Under the pieces are notes generated by a model. It did not search any database. It was not told where the DNA came from and saw nothing but the letters and a program-made list of their open reading frames with translations. Below, piece after piece: positions 20,901-29,969 of a DNA stretch of 64,000 bases. Origin of the DNA: Hysterangium stoloniferum (Eukaryota; Basidiomycota; Agaricomycetes; Hysterangiales; Hysterangiaceae); the NCBI GenBank assembly GCA_015178975.1, contig WHVD01000188.1:62001-126000 (forward strand), written 5' to 3'. Numbering within the stretch: the stretch's first letter is position 1; every line of letters starts with the position of its first letter. The position numbers were made by a program, and so were the translations under genes.

Positions 20901-22518
20901 GTGGAAGCCGATCAGCTTTCCGCTTGCTAAAAACATCTGGGAAGTCATGATATTTCTCTGGGACACCTTCTAGGTCAGCGGCTTGCTCAGATGCGAATAC
21001 CAGGGTTGAAAAACCTCCAGTTGCTTCATCAATTTTTAAGTTGATAGTGAATGCCTGGGACCTGTCCATTTTTGTAGCCCTAATAAAAGCTGCAGCATTA
21101 ATCAGAGAAATAGACGGAGGTGCCGTGGGTTCCAGGGAAGCCATGGGTGCTGTAGGGATCACAGGAGTCCTCGAGACTGCAGGTGCTGGGAAGGCCATGG
21201 GTGCCGTGGAGGCTGTGTTGGGCGCAGTTTCCTCGGCTGCTGTGGGGGTCTGGAATGTTATACTGTTAGCTATCCAGTCAATCAACAGATTGTAGTGGGT
21301 AAGCCAGTTGTGTCCTAGGACCATCAAGCAACTTGAGTCTAACTGGGTGTTAGGATACTTACAGGGTGGGTCTCCGGAGAAACCAGTGGAATATCTGGTA
21401 GGACTTGGCTTCAGCTTATAGGCTGCACCCTTGCTAGATCGTGTCGTCCAATTTCAGACAGGTGGATGGGAATCCCGGGGAGTCCAGGTGGGGGTCATGG
21501 TCAAGAGGTCGTAGATTGGAGGTCGTGGGTCGAGAGGTCGTGAGTGGTGAAAGAGATAGATGTGCCGGAGCCCGTGGGCTCTGACTAGCATGAGCAGTGT
21601 AATTCAAGTAGGGGTTTAGAGTGGAAAATGTATTAGATTACTGGGGGGAATCTAAGCTGATTTTCTGACTGGATTGTATGTACAACATCTGCCAGTTTAA
21701 ATAGACCATGGAGTAAATGTCATAACGAATCCAGTAATAATGAAATGAAACAAGCAAAACATAAAACAGGAATAGCAAACACCAAATTGGTGTTAGGAAT
21801 GGGACGGAATGGAGCGGAGTCCGAATAGTGACAAATCATAAACCATAATGGGAAATGGAGCAGGAGCGGAGTCCGAATTGTGACAGGTCATTTGACTAAA
21901 ATGGGAACGGGGCTCGGTTAGAGGGATGACGGGTATTCTGAGCAGGGTCTGGTGACTGATGCGCGGGACGAGGTCAGACATAGACAGAGACAGAGTCCGG
22001 TGGGTTTTCCGGTGACTGAAACACAATGTAACGAAGATGAATGTAGGAGTCTGATGTACGGAGTCCAGTGGGAATTCCAGTAAACCGATAATGGGTGCGT
22101 ATAGGGTGCGGGTGCATGTAAGTTAGTGCCCGGAGTCTGGTGGGATTTCCAGTCATAACACTGGGTCACATAGAAAGTGACCAATTGAGATGTTCCACAT
22201 GGGAAACAGATGGATAAATTGCAAGCTTGGGTAACAACCAAATTACTTGTGCCATCGAAAAGAGAGGCCAATGGGATTTATCAGATAAGTTGACAACAAA
22301 TGCTTTTGTGTGAATTTTGTATCTAAAAAACAATGAGTAGAGCTGGAATCTATAAGAGCTAAAAAAACAAATTTCAGAATCATATTAGACATAAGTTTAA
22401 TGAAAAATGAATCAGAATGTGAAAGAGTGGATGCATTGAGGCGGGTAAACTTTTGAATGCACAGAGAGGCAGTGCAACCCCCAACCCATGTGGAGTCCAC
22501 GGGGTTGCTTACTCTTTT
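17969..22518 (-). pseudogene. pol: Chromovirus pol: protease, RT, RNase H, integrase, chromodomain
   Basis: Read on the minus strand. Protease (22243-22520) with LIDSSSTHCFLD, where DSG is usual. Linker interrupted by the LTR 21348-22160. RT 20129-20900: RLCVDFRGLNAVTKKDKYPL, IDLKHTYHLVW and catalytic [10 protein letters not shown]; one frameshift near 20530. RNase H about 19700-19960: MDASDYALGAILS, ELLAIFSAFK, VVTDHKNL. Integrase: H2C2 finger (HDHPLSGHF to CKFCTTC, about 19140-19260), core with SLDFIEHL, TSD*GSEF and DGQTE (catalytic D, D, E). Chromodomain at about 18010-18150: YLVKWVGYEGTDEETSW. Three stops (19115, 18863, 18575) replace Arg expected in SDRGSEF-type contexts. The chromodomain normally targets integration to heterochromatin. 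Confidence 0.9.
21348..22160 (-). repeat. Solo LTR, family E, in pol
   Basis: Ends TGTTAGGATACT and AGTCATAACA with perfect 5-bp duplication CTGGG (21343-21347 and 22161-22165). It interrupts the protease-RT linker; joining the sides restores VTQ-LDSS, as seen uninterrupted at 34500. U5 box at 21401-21430. A family E element therefore jumped into a family E copy and then lost its body by LTR recombination. Confidence 0.9.
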
Positions 22519-22521
22519 TTT
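22509..22521 (-). promoter_or_regulatory. Predicted -1 ribosomal frameshift site at gag-pol overlap
   Basis: Minus-strand codons TCA AAA AAA GAG TAA contain the in-phase heptamer A AAA AAA (22515-22521), a canonical X XXY YYZ slippery sequence, one codon before the gag stop. Slipping back one base gives AAA AAA AGA GTA AGC, which is exactly the open pol frame (KKRVSNPVDSTW). The related element at 34860 keeps AAAAAAGAGTAAGCAACCC at the same place. Confidence 0.65.
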
Positions 22522-23765
22522 GAGTCGGAAGCCAGTTTGTCCTTCAACGGGGTTTCCATGGAGGTCTTGGCTGTTCGACCCTTTGCAGAGTTTGCTTTTG
22601 CCAGTGGACATTCTGGGACTCGATGACCAGGTTTCCCACACAAGAGACAGAGGTTATTGTCCATATGATGTTGTCTTTCCTGTGGGGTCAATTTGCCGGT
22701 CGGGTTTTCTGGCTTGCTTGCGAGACTGTTGACCTTGTTGTTGTTGTTGTTGTTGTTGGTGTTGTTGTTGTTAGAAGACTTTTTATTGTTCTTCTTGTCG
22801 GATTGCGTGGAGTTCTGGTTGCTGGTTGACGAGTTGTTGTTGTTGGTTTTATTGGCCGTGGACTTGTTCACTTTGTCCGTGGAGGTCTCACAGGCAACTT
22901 CTGTGTGACATTCCCAATAACGTGCGTCCGCATTTTGAGCTTTGAGGTGCATACGGGACAGGGTTTTTGGCTTGCCATCTTCTCCTTTCGAGACTTCGTC
23001 TTTAAGGTGGGACGGCAGACCAGCATAGAATTGGTGGCAGAGAGTGGGATCACCCCACTGACAATGAGCTGCAAGATTATTGAATTGGACGATGTAGTCT
23101 GTGATACACTGCATGTCCTTCATACAAAGATTTGTGAGGCTGTTCTCAGCTTCTCCTGTAGGGTCATACAGGCCAAAGTTGGTTTCAAGCTCCTCAAGAA
23201 AAGCATCCCAATCTTCGAGCCAAAGCAGCTCTTCCTCGGAAAGTCCGCTAAAAGCCGGTTCGAACCATTTCAACGTGGATCCCAACAAATGCGAAAGTGC
23301 ATAGTTGACCTTTCGGGAGTCCATGGAGACTGTGGTGGATCGATCATGGAAATTGAAGTGACATTGCATGAGGAAAGTAGAGAGTTTGTTTGGGTTGGAA
23401 CCCGTGAAGGGTTCCAGAGCATTGACGTTTGACCACGGGGGTTCTGGATCTTTCTTTTTGCCTTCTCTGAGCATATGATTCATCAACCTTTCTAAAGTGA
23501 TTGCTAATTACTCAGAGGCGGGATCTGAAAGTGGCAGTCGATCACTGGATGGAGGATTTTCAACACCTTTGCCCTTGTCAGGGGCCACAGACTCATCCTC
23601 GTGCTTGGATTCATCCTGGTTTTCCAGGACCTCTTTGATATGGGCTTCTTCCATGGCTTCCCATTGGTTCGCAAGCGTCTGGCTGGTATACAAAGTTAAT
23701 GGGGAATGAAAAGTCGACAGTCCAGGTAATGATGCCTGTGCATGTGCTTTTCTTCTTGGTGGCAT
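22509..23765 (-). pseudogene. gag: Chromovirus gag, family E
   Basis: From ATG 23763-23765 (MPPRRKAHAQASLPGLSTFH) to TAA 22509, 419 codons with one internal TAA at 23508 (CAA-type change). Capsid region: LEPFTGSNPNKLSTFLMQCH, YALSHLLGSTLKWFEP, WDAFLEELETNFGLYDPTGE, QFYAGLPSHLKDEV. Then a long Asn-rich low-complexity stretch (GTT repeats on the plus strand at 22736-22780) and a zinc knuckle CLLCGKPGHRVPEC. Gag would form the retrotransposon particle and bind RNA. The start is only 36 nt from the 5' LTR. The gag stop overlaps pol, which is in the -1 frame. Confidence 0.88.
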
Positions 23766-23801
23766 ATTGAAAACAATCTGCGAGTCTTAGTCAGAAAATA
23801 C

Positions 23802-24532
23802 TGTTAGGGTACATACACGGCGGGTTTCCAGAGAAACCCATGGAATATCCAGTAGGAGTTGGCTTCAGCTTATAGGCTGCACCCTCACGAGATTGTGTCA
23901 TCCAATTTCAGACAGGCAGATGGGAATCCCGGGGAGTCTGGGCAGGGTTCGTGGGTTGAGGGGTTGTAGGTTGGAGGGTGTGGGTCAAGAGGTCAGGAGT
24001 CGAGATAAATAAGAGATAGGTGTGCCGGAGCCCATGGGCTCCCATGGGCTCCAACTAGCGTGAGCGGTGTAATTCAAGTAGGAGTTTGGGGTGGAAAATG
24101 TATTAGATTACTGGGGGAAATCTAAGCCGATTTTCTGACTGGATTGTATGTACAACATCTGCCAGACTATATAAACCGTGGAATGAATGACATACCAAAT
24201 CCAGTAATAATGAAATGAAACTAGCAAAACATAAAATGAGAATAGTAAACACCAAATTTGGTGTTAGGAATGGGACAGAACAGAGTGGAGTCCGAATCGT
24301 GACCAATCATAAACCATAACAGGAAACGGAGTGGGAGCGGAGTCCAAATCATGACAGGTCATTTGACTAAAATGGGAATGGGGCTCTGTTAGAGGGATGA
24401 TGGGTTTTCCGAGTGGGGTCCGGTGACTGATGCGTGGGATGAGGTCGGACATAGACAGGGATGGAGTCTGGTGGGTATTCCGGTGACTGATACACAATGT
24501 AACGAAGTTGAACGTAGACAAGTCTGACATAC
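23802..24532 (-). repeat. Family E 5' LTR, truncated
   Basis: Plus strand TGTTAGGGTACATACACGG, matching 15824-16609 until 24532, where family F begins. The missing ~55-60 bp (GGAGTCTGGCGGG... of copy 1) is not found on the far side of family F, so the F insertion was followed by a deletion or the junction is recombinant. U5 box at 23855-23885. Confidence 0.85.
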
Positions 24533-25128
24533 TGTGAGAGGTATGGCGAAATACACTCAGGAAATATAGTCGGATGTGCTCTTACTATATTTCCTTTATT
24601 ATTTCTATTTTCTCTCTTTCATTATACCTATAATTAGTTCGACGACCTATGTATGCGGTACATCGACTCTTGTGGGTGCACACACGCCAGACTTATGTAT
24701 TCTAGCACCCGTAGTTTAGAACTCAGACACTTTTTACACCGCAACCACGACTTACCCAGACACCCGTTAGTATCCTGTAAGTTGTGATTGGTGTATCATC
24801 TCGACCGTCACAGACGGGCTTTAGCTACTCATTCAAACTGAGTTTCGAACTGTATCAGTCAAAACTCAATCCCTATCTCAACTCGCGTGGACTACATCCA
24901 TGCTACTCTATTATTTGACTCTCTAACTACTCTACTTGCACTCGAGCAGTTATCCAGAATCGCACTTAACCAGTCGATTCTGCTTATTCGTTCTAGCTAT
25001 CTACCTTACTTTAGATAGCTATTTCTCTCTACCATATTGAACTACATAGTCAATACATAGTGGTATTGTACTTCAACGGTCAATATTCTTCGTATATAGA
25101 ACAGTTAGAACTTCTACCACTCTTCACA
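24533..25128 (+). repeat. Family F 5' LTR
   Basis: TGTGAGAGGTATGG...CACTCTTCACA, 596 bp. The 3' boundary is supported by the fragment at 4137-4344, which ends at the same CTTCACA. Repeated short TAGTCAATA/GGTCAATATT motifs occur at 25045-25090. Confidence 0.8.
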
Positions 25129-25207
25129 GTGGTGATCCAAGCCGGACCGCTCTTTCCCTACAAAGAAAAAAAAACATTTATTTAACTATCAAATTCTAAA
25201 CACGTAA

Positions 25208-26398
25208 ATGACCACTGGCAAGGGTCAAACACTGAGATCCTCTGTGACCCCGAGTAGTTCAAAACCTCGTCAAAGACCTGTAAGTCTGGAACCACCCCGT
25301 AACGTCACCATGAGGAAGTCTTCGTTGACTCTTCAAAAACCAGCTCCTCCCGGAAGTCCCATCGAAGCAGTAGCTGGACCGTCAATGGATGCCCCTCCAA
25401 GTCCACGAGAAGAACATCCGTCAACTGAGCAGTTGAATGCCCCCGGAGCTAAGGTTGAAATTACCCGTGCTTCTGAACCCGTTCTCTCGTTCCCACCTAA
25501 ACAGGTCATCCTTAAGCAATTCTATAGGGGTCATATGATTTACGCCCAGCCCATCGACTTACAATGGGATGTGTACTACGCCGACTGGATTTCTACGGAT
25601 CAGGTTACTCCCTTTGTGGAGGAGTACAATTCGGACTACCCCCTTTTACCGGTGACTGTAGCAGTCTGGTTAGGTCGGTATCAGGCTATTTTATCGGCGC
25701 AGGATTTATTCTTACGACCTGGAACCCTTGAGGACTTGACTCGCTCGATTCCCAAATGGTCGAGTGAAGTTACCTCTGTTATGGAAGGAGGGAGGACGGT
25801 TCTTAAACAGGAGGTGTTCTCCTCATTCCTCGACGCGCTCCGCACGCACGATGATGCGTTACAGATCCTTCACGTCCTACTCGGTGGGGATCATATCGTC
25901 CCCAAAGTTGACTACCAGTATATTTACATTCGGATGCTGGAGGAGTCTCTTAATGGGATTACTCGGAATTCTTTGTTTGCGTATTTCACTTTAAGGGGTC
26001 GGTTAAGGCGAAATCAGAGAAGACTCGATAAGATGGTTTTGGAAGTGCTTTACCCTTATGGTGATTCCATCCAGGTACCCGATTCGTCCATCTCCACAAC
26101 AAGTTCGTTTGTTCGCACCCTGAATGGCTCTCCCGACACTCGTTTCCTTCATTTGCTCAATCGTCCCATTATTCTGCAAGACTTCCCATCTGACATGAGG
26201 ATGCAGGTGGCGGAACGTCTTCAGGAAAAAGGAATGGAAATATGCATCCCCCTCTACCAGCCTCAACCTCGTCGACCTTTGAATACGGTCGAAATCGAAA
26301 GAGGGATCGCGATGGAACCTAGCCCTACCCCCCCAACAGGAAAATCACCGGTCTCGCATCACGTTCAAACGAATCCCCAGCAATACGAACATGGGTGA
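25208..26398 (+). CDS. Family F ORF1, Gag-like N-terminal protein
   Basis: Intact frame of 396 codons from ATG 25208, 80 bp after the LTR. The first ~90 residues are Pro/Ser-rich and disordered; the rest is a globular, mostly helical-looking domain (residues ~100-350) with LKQFYRGHMIYAQPIDLQWD, AVWLGRYQAI and ILHVLLGGDHIVPKVDYQYI. No zinc knuckle, protease or RT motif is seen, and I do not recognise the domain. By position it would be the first Gag product. Its stop overlaps the ORF2 start by 8 nt (ATGGGTGA), in a different frame, an arrangement that could allow termination-reinitiation. Confidence 0.6.
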   Translation: MTTGKGQTLRSSVTPSSSKPRQRPVSLEPPRNVTMRKSSLTLQKPAPPGSPIEAVAGPSMDAPPSPREEHPSTEQLNAPGAKVEITRASEPVLSFPPKQVILKQFYRGHMIYAQPIDLQWDVYYADWISTDQVTPFVEEYNSDYPLLPVTVAVWLGRYQAILSAQDLFLRPGTLEDLTRSIPKWSSEVTSVMEGGRTVLKQEVFSSFLDALRTHDDALQILHVLLGGDHIVPKVDYQYIYIRMLEESLNGITRNSLFAYFTLRGRLRRNQRRLDKMVLEVLYPYGDSIQVPDSSISTTSSFVRTLNGSPDTRFLHLLNRPIILQDFPSDMRMQVAERLQEKGMEICIPLYQPQPRRPLNTVEIERGIAMEPSPTPPTGKSPVSHHVQTNPQQYEHG

Positions 26399-29033
26399 TG
26401 AACCAACTACGACTAGATATCGATCAGTCACCAACAGGGGTCGACCGTCTTTCTCCACTGCATTCACCGAGGGTATAGCTGGTCAGGTTGCTGGTCGAGG
26501 ATCGCTGAATCCAGTCGATCCTCGCCATTCCCTGCCGATCTCCTCCAACCCTTTTTTGCCATCAGGAGGACCTCCTAGTAATTCATCTGGGAGTTCTAGT
26601 ACCTCAAGCTATGGAGGGAATTTGGGACGTGGGGGGCATCACGGTAGAGTACCTAACTCTCCCTTTCGAACTCCGATGCAACCTCGAGCCAGCGCGCCTA
26701 TCGATGACTTACCTAAGGATAAAAGGATCGCTCTTAACACCAACAACATCAAGATCAAATGGTCAGACCTTCCCGAATACGATGGGACTCAATCCAAGGC
26801 GTTGGATTACATCATGGATATTATGAGCCTCTCGGAGATCTCTGACTCCATGAGTACATTGTTGGGAGTCGCTCTGCCAAGACGACTCACCGGCGGTGCT
26901 AAGATCTGGTGGAGCACCTTAGACCGTGAACATCACACTGAGTTTAGTCGATCTCACGGATCATTTCTTTGGGGCATCGTAGAAGGATTACTTGGAACCT
27001 GTTGGTGCGAATCCTTGGCTCTAGAATGGGAAGCCATGAAATTTCAACAGGCCGGTCACAATCATGAGACACCCATTCATTACATTCAGCGCAGGGTCAA
27101 GCTTTATCGATTCTTGTATGGGTTCCACCAAAACCAGAATGACGAAACACACAGACTTATCCTGACACTGCCCACGGAATGGCTTTATCTTCTACAGGGA
27201 CAACCTATCGACGACATCATGAGCCTACAGACTTACGCGAACAATTTACAAGAGGCTCTGATTAATGCTTGGGTTCAAACACATCAAGAACGTTATCGGT
27301 TTCAGAAACCCAGAGTCATGATCGCCGAGCAAGACGAGTCGGATCCCTGGGAAAACAAACCAGTGGAAAAGGCCCTCTTTCTCACTCATCACGAGTTAGT
27401 TGAACCTGTCAGAACCGTCGAAGAGGTCCCCCAAACGAAATGGGACTTGCACAACCTTCCCAGAAACGATGAGACTGACGAGGCAGATTTTACTCTCTCG
27501 AATCCACAATTACTTATAGAGATCGATGAGAATTACGCTAAGGAACTTCGCGACGGATACCAGAAAGATCCTGCTTTCAGGAATTATTACGCCGCCGATC
27601 CCATTTCTCCAAACATGGTAGCCACTCCTTCGCAATATTTTATCGGCAAGAATAAGCTATTGTTCTTTCGAGATTCGGACTGGAAAAGTCGAATCTGCGT
27701 TCCTAGCAGCATGACGACAACCATACTCAAGCTGATACACGATAATCCTTTTGAAGGAGCTCATGCAGGCGGCCACAGGCTCTTTAATCTGATGAAAGAC
27801 CATTTCTTCTGGCCGAGGATGTTGCAGGACTGCGTGGTGTATGCTCGCAGCTGCAACATATGCCAGAAAACTAAAATCGATCATTCCGCTTGACAAGGAG
27901 CCCTTCGACCCGTGGATGTACCCCTAAGGCCATTTGAGGTTGTCTCAATGGACCTGATTACCAGATTGCCTCCTTCTACAGAGGGCGGTTATTCCGCCAT
28001 CTTCGTCACCGTGGATAAACTCACGCGCTTCTTGATCTGTGAACCCACCACTTCAGATCTATCCGCAGAAGGATTCGCGCGAATCTTCGTGAATAAAGTA
28101 GCCGCTCCTTTCGGCCTGCCTTCAAGGATAATCTGTGATCGAGACAAAAGGTGGACCTGTAGGTTTTGGAGAGAAGTCTACAAAGTATACAGAAGTGCCC
28201 TTGCAGTATCCTCGTCCCACCATCCTCAGACCGACGGTCAAACGGAGAACGCTAATGCTATTGTGGAGCAAATGCTCAGAGCGTACTGTGCCTCTTCAAA
28301 GGAGGAATGGTCTAAATGGACTCAAGTAGTGGCTCATACCTACAATTCGACGGTTCAAAGCTCAACAAGCTATGCACCGGCCTTTTTGCTGATGGGCTAC
28401 TTACCAAGAGGAATGTCTAGCTGTCTAGGAGGGGACGACCCTGTGGTTCCCAGAGAATTATCAGATAGCCCTGTAGCCGACCAATGGATCTTAGAATTGG
28501 AAAATCACCAACAAGCGGCACGGGATTCGATTGCGCGAGCACAAGAGACCCAAGCTCGCAGTTACAACAAGAGACGGAGATTAGTGGAGGATATCTCAGA
28601 GGGAGATTATGTTCTGATTAATCCCCATTCTCTCGAGCTCGTCGAGGCCAAGGGACCCGGAAGAAAACTTATACAAAGATGGATAGGGCCGTTTGAGGTC
28701 TTGGAAAAGATCAATCCTCAAGTCTTCTGACTCCGCATCCCCTCGGAATATCAATTACATCCAGTGATTAATCGAGACCATCTTAAAAAGTACCACCTCT
28801 CCCCTAAGGAATTCGGATCGAGGGAGCTACTCGAGAACCCTCGAGAACTCAATCGTAACGACGAGGAGTACGAAGTAGAAGCTATAGTAGGGCACAAAAA
28901 GCATCGCAATCGACTCCTTTTCCAAGTTCGATGGAAAGGATATGGACTGGAGGAGGACACTTGGTTAAACGGCAATGACCTTCATAACGCTCCCGCTCTT
29001 CTTAGAGCTTACAAGACTATTTATCGAATTTAA
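26391..29033 (+). pseudogene. Family F ORF2: Gag-like region fused to integrase and chromodomain
   Basis: One frame of 880 codons broken only by TGA at 27891 and 28728; both fit CGA Arg codons hit by C-to-T change. Residues 1-110 are Ser/Gly/Pro-rich. Residues ~110-300 look like a retrotransposon capsid (SDLPEYDGTQSKALDYIMDI, GGAKIWWSTL, YRFLYGFHQNQNDETHRLIL). Residues ~375-500 hold the integrase zinc finger (HDNPFEGAHAGGH, CNICQ). The core follows: VVSMDLITRLP, CDRDKRW, HPQTDGQTEN (catalytic D, D, E). The chromodomain is at 28860-29010 (LFQVRWKGYGLEEDTWL). No DSG, YxDD or RNase H motif occurs between capsid and finger; the join is in frame. Such an element needs RT from another. Confidence 0.8.
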
Positions 29034-29232
29034 TGATCATTTCACATCCTTACGACGACAACACTGTTTATCTATTTCTAGCTCTACCCCTCCCCCTACT
29101 TTCTTCCCCCTCGGCCTTTCACTTCAATACCCGAGCGGAGCTTGAAATTAATATAAAATACATAAATTCGCTAAATAAAATTTTATTCCCCCTATCTCTT
29201 CCCTCCACGTCAACCTCTCTAATCAGTACACT

Positions 29233-29439
29233 ATGTCGCAGGAGCAACAACCCAAACCCAAGTTCCCCAACTTCAAAAGAATACTGCGACCTCAACCCAT
29301 TAATACCTCTACCACACCATCTCGCACTGAACAAGTCGAGCACTCCACGAATAATTCTGGAACACCTTTGCCAATACCCTCCGCTGTGCAGGGTGACATC
29401 GCGGGAAGGATGCAAACAGAGACTTGGAGGGTCAGATAA
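29233..29439 (+). CDS. Short ORF at the 3' edge of family F
   Basis: 68 codons, MSQEQQPKPKFPNFKRILRP start, Pro/Thr/Ser-rich, with CpG content like the rest of family F. It may be the start of a third ORF cut off by the junction at about 29440, or non-coding. No domain is recognised. Confidence 0.3.
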   Translation: MSQEQQPKPKFPNFKRILRPQPINTSTTPSRTEQVEHSTNNSGTPLPIPSAVQGDIAGRMQTETWRVR

Positions 29440-29880
29440 AACCTAGTGACAACTGTTTGCCCAGAAAGAGTGCATTCAGAAACCTTATGTCTGACTTTTC
29501 TGCAGAAGAGGCAAACAAGGTTATTTAGGTTGAGACTTAATCTTCAGAATAAGTCTTAATTTATTTTCTAAAGTCTGCACACCCCTTTCAAAACAGTTTG
29601 CATAATTTAACTTTATTTTATTCAGAAACTTAACCAGAAGAACCTTCTGGCCTACCATTGTGGAATTTATTGTAAAAGAATAATCTACATATGATTGTTT
29701 GACTACCTTTTATCAGATTGCAACATAAATATTGATATTTTCCCATTCTCCAGAGTGTTACCTGGTGGATTGAATTTGATGAAATATTAATTCTACAGCA
29801 AACAATATAAATATATATACTTGAGTGGATAAATAACTGTTAATTTTTTTGGTTATCCTCCTAGATAATGACAAAATGAA
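29440..29880 (-). repeat. AT-rich repeat, family K (copy 1)
   Basis: Reverse complement of this stretch matches 55557-55900 over at least 330 bp (GTTATTTATCCACTcaagta, TATTGTTTGCTGTAGAATTA, GATTATYCTTTT segments). The outer end near 29870 reads GGTTATCCTCCTA, complementary to the GAGGATAACC end of copy 2. It is probably a DNA-transposon derivative; no coding sequence is seen. Confidence 0.6.
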
Positions 29881-29969
29881 TGCAAATTTTAAAAAAATGA
29901 TTTCTTTGAAAATCAAATCTCCTATGATGGTAGTGTAGTCACTACACAATGCAAGCACACACACTGTTT

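Larger units (their letters stand above)
15824..24532 (-). mobile_element. Ty3/gypsy chromovirus, family E, nearly complete
   Basis: Minus orientation: 5' LTR 23802-24532 (outer part lost to a family F insertion), 36-nt leader, gag 22509-23765, -1 slippery site, pol 17969-22518 (protease, RT, RNase H, integrase, chromodomain), antisense accessory gene 16819-17766 on the plus strand, polypurine tract 16610-16622, 3' LTR 15824-16609. A solo LTR of the same family (21348-22160) lies in the protease-RT linker. Many lesions are CGA to TGA. Other pieces of the family occur at 1895-4679 and 61384-63125. Confidence 0.9.
24533..29439 (+). mobile_element. Family F LTR element lacking protease, RT and RNase H; no 3' LTR seen
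   Basis: 5' LTR 24533-25128, candidate primer-binding site starting TGGTGATCCAAG (25130), ORF1 25208-26398, ORF2 26391-29033 (Gag-like plus integrase plus chromodomain). It is CpG-rich compared with neighbours, so likely the youngest large insertion. It ends at about 29440 against an AT-rich repeat before any second LTR, so the 3' end is lost. A fragment of its LTR is at 4137-4344. Confidence 0.75.

Noticed and set aside
22693-22908. Leucine-rich plus-strand ORF
   Set aside because: Antisense shadow of the Asn-rich AAC/AAT run in family E gag.
15824-24532. Reading family E LTRs as plus-oriented because they start TGTTAGG and end TAACA on the plus strand
   Set aside because: Both strands give TG..CA ends. 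The purine tract next to 16609 and the minus-strand gag-pol fix the orientation as minus.
25764-25994. Alternative-frame ORF inside family F ORF1
   Set aside because: Overlaps the 396-codon frame completely and has no motif; a shadow.
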